DNA of 6,064 nucleotides from Candidatus Atribacter alterifermentans (GTDB lineage Bacteria; Atribacterota; Atribacteria; Atribacterales; Atribacteraceae). The number at the start of each line of letters is the position of its first letter. Within the stretch, counting starts at the first letter, position 1. The notes beneath the pieces are model-generated. The model had not been told where the DNA came from. It searched no databases and saw only the letters and a program-made list of their open reading frames with translations. Both the position numbers and the translations under genes were made by a program. This document shows positions 1-5,885 of this stretch, one piece after another. The DNA is taken from positions 1 through 6,064 of the forward strand of contig JAAYUP010000442.1 in the NCBI GenBank assembly GCA_012517635.1. Direction: 5' to 3'.

Positions 1-41
1 AAATTCATATGTTTTGATACTTCAAATTAAAAAAATAATGC

Positions 42-306
42 GATGATGAGGAAGAGTAATTTTCGAACCGTGTCCAGAGAGAGCCGGGAAGGAGGTGGGA
101 ACCTGGTGACATGAGGAAAATGAATGGGCCTCGGAGCAGTTCCTCGAACGCCTCGGCAAGTAGGTGGAAACGGTCCTTCACCGGTATTTGAAGCAGGGTA
201 TCGGAGAAATCCTGTACCTGGATGAGTGAACGGTATTTGTGTACCGTTAAAAAGAGTGGCACCGCGGATAAAGCCTTCGTCTCTTTAAGGGATGAAGGCT
301 TTTTTA
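42..306 (+). promoter_or_regulatory. T-box riboswitch (tRNA-Trp responsive) of the trp operon
   Basis: Leader RNA that binds tRNA and lets transcription into trpE continue when tRNA-Trp is uncharged. Stem I can be traced. AGTA (55-58) faces GAATGGG (122-128) across an internal loop, closed above by helix 59-64/116-121. A candidate lower helix pairs 48-53 with 140-145, and an apical stem pairs 83-88 with 102-107. The specifier codon is TGG at 125-127 (Trp), followed by a purine as in the family. A hairpin 229-235/242-248 probably is stem III. The T-box core is AGAGTGGCACCGCG (253-266). Its TGGC (257-260) would pair with a tRNA 3' end GCCA, which fits the G discriminator base of bacterial tRNA-Trp. 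The antiterminator pairs 251-256 with 281-286 and 264-266 with 278-280 around a seven-base bulge (257-263), and excludes the terminator at 272-305. The exact 5' end is uncertain. Confidence 0.95.
272..305 (+). terminator. Regulated intrinsic terminator of the T-box leader
   Basis: A 12-pair stem joins 272-283 to 289-300 (two G-T wobbles) around the loop TTTAA, and is followed by a run of six T (300-305). Bases 278-283 are also the 3' strand of the T-box antiterminator, so the two folds are mutually exclusive. Charged tRNA-Trp should favour this terminator. The trpE ribosome-binding site GGAGG (309-313) lies just beyond it. Confidence 0.95.
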
Positions 307-322
307 TTGGAGGCATTCTTTT

Positions 323-1732
323 ATGGCGAGACAACAACCGGACCAAGAAACCTTTATGCGCTTATCCCAAGAGGGGTATGACTCAATTCCAATCTATCGT
401 GAAAAACTGCTTGATCGATTGACACCTATTTCATTATTTGAATCATTTCGAGATTGCAAACCAGTACTTCTATTGGAAAGTGCAGAAAGAGGAGAGGTAT
501 GGGGAAGGTTTTCTTTTCTCATCATCGATCCTGATGAGGAAATTCGAATAAGCTTAAAAGATAATTTGATCAACTTTTTGGAAGAGAAATATCCTCAACA
601 ACATATTTATCCCCAACCTGATATTCCCTTTCTTGGTGGAGCAGTTGGTTTTTTAAGTTACGATGCGGTAAAAACTTGGGAAAAGACCGTTCCGAAAAAA
701 CCTCTCCAATATCCGTGTGGCTATTTTCTCACAGTTAATCGTTTTCTGTATATCGATCATCTTCGCCATACCGTCGGAGCAGTTCAAGTGGTTCCTGCGG
801 GGAGGGAAGAGCTTTATCTTCAAGCTGAAAACTGGATGGATCAGGTATTTAACCTATTGGAAGAAAAAAAAGACAATAGAAATACCTCTTTTTACCTCAA
901 TGGAGAAATTCAATCGAATTTTTCTCAGAAAGATTTTCTCAAAGCCGTTGAACAGGTCAAAAAATTGATCGAAGAAGGGCATGTTTCACAAACAGTAATT
1001 TCACAAAAATTTTCTGTTCCTTTTCAAGGTGACCCCTTTTTGCCCTATCGATGTCTTCGATCGATAAATCCTTCACCTTATATGTTCTATCTCGATGCTG
1101 GAGATTTTCAAATTGCTGGTTCTTCTCCAGAAATGTTGGTCAAGCTTGATAAAGGGAAATTAACCACCAAACCAATAGCCGGAACGAGGAAACGTTCACA
1201 ACTGAGACCAGAAGTAGAAATTATCCAAGAACTTCTCAATGATGAAAAAGAAAATGCTGAACATATCATGTTGCTTGATCTTGGTCGGAATGATATTGGG
1301 AAAATCTGTCTTCCAGGAACTGTTCAGGTTGAAGAATTCATGAAGGTAGAAAGGTATTCCCATGTCTATCACATTGTTTCTCAAGTTTCTGGCCAAATGC
1401 AAGATAACTATTCTCCTTGGAAGGCTCTACAAGCTTGTTTTCCGGCTGGAACGGTGAGTGGTGCACCCAAAGTCAGAGCGATGCAAATCATTGAATCTTT
1501 AGAACCTAGTGCTCGTGGTCCTTATGCAGGAGCTTTGGGTTATGTGGGAGGTAATGGAAATATGGACACTTGCATAATCATTCGAAGTCTCTTTTTTAAA
1601 GAAGGTTTAGCAAGTGTTCAAGCCGGAGCGGGTATTGTTTATGATTCTGACCCGATTAGTGAATTTGAAGAGACTCAGAGTAAAGCCGAAGTGCTAATTC
1701 GAGCTTTGAAAATGGCTGAAGGAAGGGATTAA
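323..1732 (+). CDS. trpE: Anthranilate synthase component I (TrpE)
   Basis: Cytoplasmic chorismate-using subunit; with the glutaminase TrpG it makes anthranilate, the first committed step to tryptophan. The protein has 469 residues, a little shorter than many TrpE proteins but complete. The N-terminal regulatory domain carries LLES (residues 50-53), the family's tryptophan feedback-binding motif. The chorismate-binding domain follows: GHVSQTVISQKF (219-230), PIAGTR (284-289), EHIMLLDLGRND (313-324), YSHVYHIVSQVSG (345-357), FPAGTVSGAPKVRAM (373-387) and QAGAGIVYDSDP (433-444). PIAGT, with Ala where PabB has Lys (PIKGT), favours TrpE over aminodeoxychorismate synthase. The ATG at 323 has GGAGG (309-313) nine bases upstream, directly after the T-box terminator. 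The TAA at 1730-1732 is one base from the trpG start, so the two are probably translationally coupled. Confidence 0.97.
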   Translation: MARQQPDQETFMRLSQEGYDSIPIYREKLLDRLTPISLFESFRDCKPVLLLESAERGEVWGRFSFLIIDPDEEIRISLKDNLINFLEEKYPQQHIYPQPDIPFLGGAVGFLSYDAVKTWEKTVPKKPLQYPCGYFLTVNRFLYIDHLRHTVGAVQVVPAGREELYLQAENWMDQVFNLLEEKKDNRNTSFYLNGEIQSNFSQKDFLKAVEQVKKLIEEGHVSQTVISQKFSVPFQGDPFLPYRCLRSINPSPYMFYLDAGDFQIAGSSPEMLVKLDKGKLTTKPIAGTRKRSQLRPEVEIIQELLNDEKENAEHIMLLDLGRNDIGKICLPGTVQVEEFMKVERYSHVYHIVSQVSGQMQDNYSPWKALQACFPAGTVSGAPKVRAMQIIESLEPSARGPYAGALGYVGGNGNMDTCIIIRSLFFKEGLASVQAGAGIVYDSDPISEFEETQSKAEVLIRALKMAEGRD

Positions 1733-1733
1733 A

Positions 1734-2316
1734 ATGATTTTAGTTCTCGATAATTATGATTCATTCACCTTTAATTTGGTTCAGTATTTGGGAGAAATAA
1801 CTCAAGATGATTTCTTGGTTTATCGAAATGATGAGACCACTCTAAAGGAAATTCAAGCCTTAAAACCGGATCGTATCGTGATCTCCCCAGGTCCAAAGGA
1901 TCCGACTGATGTGGGAGTTTGTAATGATGTTATTGGTTCTTTTGCACCTCATATTCCAATATTAGGGGTGTGTCTTTGGCCATCAATGTATTGGTTATGT
2001 CTTTGGAGCTCGTATTGTTAAAGCGAAAAAACCCTGTCATGGAAAAAAATCTTCAATTCACCTCACTTCTTCCCGGTTATTTCAAGGTCTTCCCGAAGAG
2101 ATCATCGTTGGTCGCTATCATTCTTTAATTGTTCAAGCAGAAAGCATTCCTCCATCACTACGAGTAACCGCCTGGTCGAGTGATCATGAAATCATGGCTT
2201 TGGAGCACAATATCTACCCAGTGTTTGGTGTTCAATTTCATCCAGAGTCAATTCTTACTCCATTGGGAAAATTGATATTAAGAAATTTTCTGGAGATACA
2301 ATATGCGAAATCCTGA
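1734..2316 (+). CDS. trpG: Anthranilate synthase component II, glutamine amidotransferase (TrpG), with an internal +1 frameshift
   Basis: Class I glutamine amidotransferase that hydrolyses glutamine and passes ammonia to TrpE; it could also serve folate synthesis as PabA. The zero frame runs from ATG 1734 (upstream site GGAAGGGA, 1721-1728) to TAA 2019-2021 and encodes 95 residues. It matches the family up to Cys80-Leu81, with DNYDSFTFNLVQYLGE at 6-21 and SPGPKDP at 51-57, and then becomes LWPSMYWLCLWSSYC. Skipping one T at 1975-1977 continues the family exactly: GVCLGHQCIGYVFGAR, then RYHSLIV, ALEHNIYPVFGVQFHPES, ending at TGA 2314-2316. The joined protein is 193 residues, the normal length, with the triad Cys80, His169 and Glu171. 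Both halves look intact, so this is not a decayed gene. The break is either a programmed +1 shift (see the site at 1964-1980), a recent one-base insertion or a sequencing error. The 3' end overlaps trpD by 14 bases. Confidence 0.95.
1964..1980 (+). promoter_or_regulatory. Candidate prfB-like +1 programmed frameshift site with a UGG (Trp) hungry codon
   Basis: Zero-frame reading is GGG GTG TGT CTT TGG C. A Shine-Dalgarno-like AGGGG (1964-1968) lies upstream of CTT (1974-1976), followed by TGG (1977-1979) and C (1980). The E. coli prfB site is AGGGGG, UAU, CUU, UGA, C. Here the slippery CUU, the following U and the final C are kept, and UGA is replaced by UGG. A +1 slip of tRNA-Leu from CUU to UUU gives Leu then GGC (Gly), restoring GVCLGHQ with no extra residue. 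The G run ends five bases before CUU, against three in prfB, so stimulation may be weaker. Likeness to prfB is seen in the sequence; dependence on Trp-tRNA is inferred. A chance T insertion remains possible. Confidence 0.55.
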
Positions 2317-3364
2317 TACACCAAAAATCCTCAATTATTTAAAGGAAAAACAACATTTTGGTTTTAAAGAATCCTATCAATTGATGCTAAACTTAATGGA
2401 AAATCAATTTTCTGCTTCTCAAATTGGAGCAATTCTCTATGCCTATAGTCAAAAAGACGAAACACCTCAAGAAATAGCCGGGTTTGCTTCTGCCATGAGA
2501 GCGAAAGCGACTCCATTTCCGATATCAAAAAAAATTATGGTGATTGACAATTGCGGCACAGGTGGTGATGGGAAAAGAACCTTTAACATATCAACTGCTT
2601 CAGCTCTTTTGGCAAATGCAATGGGACTCAAAGTCATTAAACACGGTAACCGATCAGTCACCAGCAATTGTGGGAGTGCCGATTTTTTAGAAGCACTTGG
2701 ATTTCAGATTAACCTTCCAGTTGAAAAGATGAAAAAATTTTTCGATCAGACCGGTTTTGCTTTTCTCTACGCTCCTCTCTATCATCCTGCCATGAAAGCC
2801 GTTCAACAGGCGAGAAAAGAGCTGGGCATTCCAACAATTTTTAATCTTCTAGGACCACTGACCAACCCAGCTCCGATAACCCATAAGGTGATTGGAGTAT
2901 GTAAGCCGAATTTGGTCGATTTGGTCGCTCAAGCGCTCCTTCATCTAAACATTCAAAGAGGGTTAGTGTTTTGGGGTGAACCGGGTATTGATGAAGTGAG
3001 CATCTGTGGAATTACCAGGATGGCTCTTATTGACAAAGGGAAAATACAAACTTGGAATTTTTCTCCTGACCAAGTAGGCCTTAAAGTAAATTTAATAAAC
3101 GGTTTATCAGGTGGAAGTCCAGAAAAAAATGCTCATCTTTTTAATGAACTACTCAAAGGGAAAAAAATACGGGGGACATTAGGGAGAGCTGTTATCTTAA
3201 ACACAGCATTTTTAGTTTGGTTGCTTTACCCAGAAAAAAATCTTCGTGAAATATATCAAAGGATTGAAGATCGTATTCGATCAGGAGAAGCCTATAAAAA
3301 AATCCAAAATCTGATTATTTTCAATCAATCTTTTAACGACTTAAAAAAAGGAGAGGAGAAATGA
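2303..3364 (+). CDS. trpD: Anthranilate phosphoribosyltransferase (TrpD)
   Basis: Transfers phosphoribosyl from PRPP to anthranilate, the second step of the pathway; cytoplasmic. The 353 residues cover the whole family length. The helical N-terminal domain is followed by the PRPP-binding motif CGTGGDGKRTFNIST (84-98), KHGNRSVTSNCGSAD (113-127), the anthranilate-site stretch FLYAPLYHPAMKAVQQARKE (154-173), NLLGPLTNP (181-189) and the metal-binding GIDEVS (228-233). The ATG at 2303 lies inside the end of trpG (14-base overlap) and has a modest GGAG (2292-2295) seven bases upstream, so it may depend on ribosomes finishing the full-length trpG frame. Ribosomes that stop at 2021 would leave about 280 bases untranslated before this start. 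The stop TGA shares ATGA (3361-3364) with the trpC start. Confidence 0.97.
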   Translation: MRNPDTPKILNYLKEKQHFGFKESYQLMLNLMENQFSASQIGAILYAYSQKDETPQEIAGFASAMRAKATPFPISKKIMVIDNCGTGGDGKRTFNISTASALLANAMGLKVIKHGNRSVTSNCGSADFLEALGFQINLPVEKMKKFFDQTGFAFLYAPLYHPAMKAVQQARKELGIPTIFNLLGPLTNPAPITHKVIGVCKPNLVDLVAQALLHLNIQRGLVFWGEPGIDEVSICGITRMALIDKGKIQTWNFSPDQVGLKVNLINGLSGGSPEKNAHLFNELLKGKKIRGTLGRAVILNTAFLVWLLYPEKNLREIYQRIEDRIRSGEAYKKIQNLIIFNQSFNDLKKGEEK

Positions 3365-4182
3365 ATGTCTTAGAACAAATTATATTCGATAAAAAACAAA
3401 ACTTAAAAAGAGTTGAACCATATAATTTTAAAGATATCGAATCTCTTTTCGCAGTGGCTAAATGCCGATCAAACCAGTGGATTGATCTTTTTAAACAAAA
3501 AAATGAACCAGTAATCATTGCTGAAATTAAATTAGCATCTCCGTCGCGAGGCCCAATTTTGAACCCCAAAAATGTTCCTTTTTATTTGTCCGAATATCAA
3601 AGAGGTGGAGCTTCGGCGTTATCGGTCGTCACTGAAGAAAAATTTTTTAAAGGGAGCACTCCTTTGCTTAAAAAGGTTATTCAGAATACCTATCTTCCAG
3701 TTTTACGCAAAGATTTTGTTATAAATGATATTCAAATTTATCAATCAGCCTATTTTGGAGTTGGAGCCCTCCTCATAATTACAAAGATCCTTTCTTTACC
3801 AAAAATTCGAAATTTTATTTCCCTCTGTGAACAGCTCAACATTATTCCTTTGGTTGAAATTCATGACCAGCAGGACCTTGAAAAGGCATTGGAAGCCCGA
3901 GCTCAATTTATTGGAATCAACAATCGAAATCTTGCCACCTTAGAGGTTTCCCTTCATACTACTGAATTTCTTTTCAATAAGATACCAGATCAAGTTACAG
4001 TTGTTTGTGAAAGTGGGATTAAAAGTCGTGAAGATCTGCAGTGGTTTATGGATATGGGTATTAACCATTTTTTAATTGGTGAATATTTACTTTTCCATTC
4101 TCAACCAGGAGAAGCTCTTCGCGAATTGAAAGGGATAAAAAAATATGCTTCAAGTAAAAATATGTGGAATAACCCGTCTTGA
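3361..4182 (+). CDS. trpC: Indole-3-glycerol phosphate synthase (TrpC)
   Basis: Closes the indole ring of 1-(2-carboxyphenylamino)-1-deoxyribulose 5-phosphate with loss of CO2 and water. It is a (beta/alpha)8-barrel of 273 residues, slightly long because the C-terminus extends into trpF. Catalytic and binding positions are all present: Glu55 and Lys57 in AEIKLASPSRGP (54-65), Lys117 in VLRKDF (114-119), Glu166 in PLVEIH (163-168), the Asn residues of GINNRN (185-190), and Glu217-Ser218 in CESGIKS (216-222), then HFLIGEYLL (236-244). The start overlaps the trpD stop by four bases (ATGA), a classic coupling arrangement, with a strong AAGGAGAGGAG (3348-3358) upstream. It is a stand-alone TrpC, not the TrpC-TrpF fusion of enteric bacteria. 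Confidence 0.97.
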   Translation: MNVLEQIIFDKKQNLKRVEPYNFKDIESLFAVAKCRSNQWIDLFKQKNEPVIIAEIKLASPSRGPILNPKNVPFYLSEYQRGGASALSVVTEEKFFKGSTPLLKKVIQNTYLPVLRKDFVINDIQIYQSAYFGVGALLIITKILSLPKIRNFISLCEQLNIIPLVEIHDQQDLEKALEARAQFIGINNRNLATLEVSLHTTEFLFNKIPDQVTVVCESGIKSREDLQWFMDMGINHFLIGEYLLFHSQPGEALRELKGIKKYASSKNMWNNPS

Positions 4183-4765
4183 AGATGTTTTGGTTCTTAT
4201 CCAATATCCGGTTTGGGCTTTGGGATTTATCCAGGTCGAAACCAGTCCAAGATATGTAAAACCGGATTTGGCGAAAAAACTCATTTCTTACCTCCCTAAC
4301 CGAATCCTTTCGATTGGAGTTTTTCAGGATCATAGTATTCAGACAATAAAGCAAATAAGAGATTATTGTGGGTTCTCAATGGTTCAGCTTCATGGGAATG
4401 AAGAGCCCACCTTTTGTGCCCAATTAGGGAGGGGGATTATTCGGGCTTTTCGAATTGGTCAAACAATAGATTGGATTCAATTGGGGTATTATCAATCAGT
4501 TACCGATTATTTTCTTTTTGACACGTTTGTTGATGGAAAAAACGGTGGAACTGGTCAACCATTCTCTTGGAAACTTCTGAAGGGAATTGAACGCTTCGGA
4601 AAGCCCTTTCTTGTTTCAGGAGGTCTTTCACCGGATAATATTTCTAAATGTCTCGGTACCATTGCTCCTTTTGGAATTGATGTGAACAGTGGAGTAGAAT
4701 CATCGCCTGGGAAAAAAGACTCTCGGAAAGTACAGGCACTTTTTCAAAAGCTGAATCCAGCGTGA
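4145..4765 (+). CDS. trpF: Phosphoribosylanthranilate isomerase (TrpF)
   Basis: Catalyses the Amadori rearrangement of N-(5-phosphoribosyl)anthranilate, making the substrate of TrpC. It is a small (beta/alpha)8-barrel of 206 residues, normal for the family. The general base Cys7 lies in VKICGIT (4-10) and the general acid Asp126 in FLFDT (123-127). Other motifs are TSPRYV (33-38), QLHG (81-84), GGTGQPFSW (134-142), LVSGGLSPDNI (156-166) and GIDVNSGVESSPGKKD (177-192). The start at 4145 is chosen because KICGIT must sit near the N-terminus, and AAAGGGA (4129-4135) lies nine bases upstream. The gene overlaps the end of trpC by 38 bases in another frame, longer than the other junctions here. It is the last trp gene in the window, and no convincing terminator follows it. 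Confidence 0.96.
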   Translation: MLQVKICGITRLEDVLVLIQYPVWALGFIQVETSPRYVKPDLAKKLISYLPNRILSIGVFQDHSIQTIKQIRDYCGFSMVQLHGNEEPTFCAQLGRGIIRAFRIGQTIDWIQLGYYQSVTDYFLFDTFVDGKNGGTGQPFSWKLLKGIERFGKPFLVSGGLSPDNISKCLGTIAPFGIDVNSGVESSPGKKDSRKVQALFQKLNPA

Positions 4766-4783
4766 ATTTTTTAAAAAAAGCTG

Positions 4784-4817
4784 TTGATTTTTTAAATATT
4801 AAAAACTTTAATATAAT
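4784..4817 (+). promoter_or_regulatory. Candidate sigma-70-type promoter of the pstS-like gene
   Basis: TTGATT (4784-4789) is followed after 17 bases by TTTAAT (4807-4812). A perfect TATAAT overlaps it at 4812-4817 but would give a 22-base spacer from the same -35. The 121-base gap between trpF and the next gene is very AT-rich, so chance matches are likely. A separate promoter is expected here because the function changes. Confidence 0.4.
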
Positions 4818-4886
4818 TTTAATAATTCTTTAACAAATGAAAGCTACAATTTCATCATTGATCATTCAAACAGGAGGTTTCTTTAG

Positions 4887-5705
4887 ATGAAAAGGATTAT
4901 TGGGTTGATAATGATAAGTCTTATTGTTTTTGTTCTTTCTTTTTCAGCTCTTTCTTTGGAAAGAATCAATGTTTCTGGCTCAACCACTGTTCTTCCTATC
5001 ATGCAGATTGTTGCTGAGGAGTTTATGTATCAAAATCCCGATGTAGATATTACGGTAAGTGGTGGTGGATCTGGAGTCGGTATTGCTGCCCTTATTGACA
5101 AAATCGCTAGCGTTGCCATGTCATCAAGAAAGATCAAAACCGAAGAATTGGATAAAGCCGTTGCCAAAGGTCTCTCTGTCCAGGAATTTGAAATTGCCAA
5201 GGATGCCATTACGGTCATCGTGAGCCCTGCCAATACCAAAATAAACCAAATCGACAGTCAAACCTTGAAGCAGATCTATACCGGAGCAATCACCAACTGG
5301 AAAGACCTCAGCGGAGAAGATAAGCCGATCGTGGTTATTTCTCGTGATACCAATTCCGGTACCTTCGAAGTTTTCAATGAACATATTTTGAAAAAAGATC
5401 AATTAGCGCCGACCGTTTTAATGCTTGCCTCTAATCGGGCAATTCTTGATGAGGTTGGGAAAAATCCCGAAGCCATTGGGTATGTTGGGCTGGGATATGT
5501 AACCGATCAAGTCAAGGGGCTTCTTTTAGACGGAGTAGAGCCAACTAAGGAAAACGCCCTCAGCGGGATCTACCCCATTAGTCGCGGGCTTTATCTGTAT
5601 ACTCCCGATATTCCAAAGGGAGTTACAAAGGATTTCATTGACTTCTTTTTTAGTGAAGAAGGCCAAGCTATCGTTGAAGAAGAAGGTTTCATCAGAGTGA
5701 ATTAG
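4887..5705 (+). CDS. pstS: Phosphate ABC transporter substrate-binding protein, PstS family
   Basis: Exported solute-binding protein expected to capture phosphate for a PstCAB-type importer. The 272 residues start with a signal sequence: MKR, a hydrophobic stretch at about 4-22, and likely cleavage near residues 21-24. No Cys follows, so it is not a classical lipoprotein. The mature part has the phosphate-binding signatures of the family: VSGSTTVLP (29-37), SGGGSGVG (58-65), MSSRKI (78-83) and SRDTNSGTF (152-160). GYVGLGY (198-204) and the C-terminal FIDFFFSEEGQAIVEEEGF (250-268) are also typical. A strong AGGAGG (4872-4877) lies nine bases before the ATG. A terminator follows directly and pstC, pstA and pstB are not seen, so the gene appears monocistronic here. 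A related PstS-like protein with another anion ligand cannot be excluded. Confidence 0.92.
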   Translation: MKRIIGLIMISLIVFVLSFSALSLERINVSGSTTVLPIMQIVAEEFMYQNPDVDITVSGGGSGVGIAALIDKIASVAMSSRKIKTEELDKAVAKGLSVQEFEIAKDAITVIVSPANTKINQIDSQTLKQIYTGAITNWKDLSGEDKPIVVISRDTNSGTFEVFNEHILKKDQLAPTVLMLASNRAILDEVGKNPEAIGYVGLGYVTDQVKGLLLDGVEPTKENALSGIYPISRGLYLYTPDIPKGVTKDFIDFFFSEEGQAIVEEEGFIRVN

Positions 5706-5714
5706 GAGGTATGG

Positions 5715-5761
5715 CCGGTTGGTTGAGAGGAACAAAAAGCAAAATGAACCAGCCGGTTTTT
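5715..5761 (+). terminator. Intrinsic terminator after the pstS-like gene
   Basis: CCGGTTGGTT (5715-5724) pairs with AACCAGCCGG (5747-5756) over ten pairs with one G-T wobble, followed by TTTTT (5757-5761). The loop is large (22 bases), but stem and T run are convincing. It begins ten bases after the pstS-like stop codon. Confidence 0.75.
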
Positions 5762-5795
5762 ACCAGTATCCATGATGACAATTCACTTTTATTAA

Positions 5796-5825
5796 TTGAC
5801 TGAATAGCTGAAAAAATTTTGTTAT
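5796..5825 (+). promoter_or_regulatory. Weak candidate promoter upstream of the thioredoxin-like frame
   Basis: TTGACT (5796-5801) is followed after 18 bases by TGTTAT (5820-5825), four of six matches to the -10 consensus. It lies past the terminator and upstream of the partial gene at the right edge. The surrounding 5762-5885 stretch is AT-rich with T runs and shows no other assignable feature. Confidence 0.25.
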
Positions 5826-5885
5826 TCAATCTTTTTTTCACTCTCGTCTAAATTTTCACCCGTTTCTTTTTTTTATGCACCTTTG

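Noticed and set aside
14..39. trp operon promoter, TTGATA (14-19) with AATAAT (34-39)
   Set aside because: The spacer is only 14 bases and no better-spaced pair fits the few bases before the T-box. The real promoter may lie left of the window or just inside it; unresolved.
5..346. Minus-strand frames across the T-box and genes (for example 5-346, 4061-4354, 5124-5402)
   Set aside because: They are antisense shadows of the T-box, trp genes or pstS, with low-complexity translations and no recognisable motifs.
222..422. Small frame through the T-box and trpE start as a leader peptide
   Set aside because: It covers T-box stem III, the antiterminator and the terminator, overlaps trpE out of frame and has only one Trp codon. 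The RNA structures explain the region.
2001..2006. Second CTT TGG as the productive trpG frameshift site
   Set aside because: Shifting here would leave WPSMYWLC in place of GHQCIGYV and destroy the residues after the nucleophile. Only the shift at 1974 restores the family sequence.
1734..2316. trpG as a decayed pseudogene
   Set aside because: Apart from one base, both halves keep every family motif and normal length with no other stop or substitution at key residues, so long-term decay is not supported. A very recent insertion is still possible.
4766..4800. Terminator after trpF
   Set aside because: Only A/T-run complementarity (AAAAAA with TTTTTT) is present, with no GC stem, so transcription may continue into the pstS-like gene.
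5711..5803. Small frame from ATG 5711 after AGGAGGT
   Set aside because: The Shine-Dalgarno-like sequence abuts the ATG with no spacer, the frame is 30 codons and contains the terminator hairpin, and no family is recognisable.
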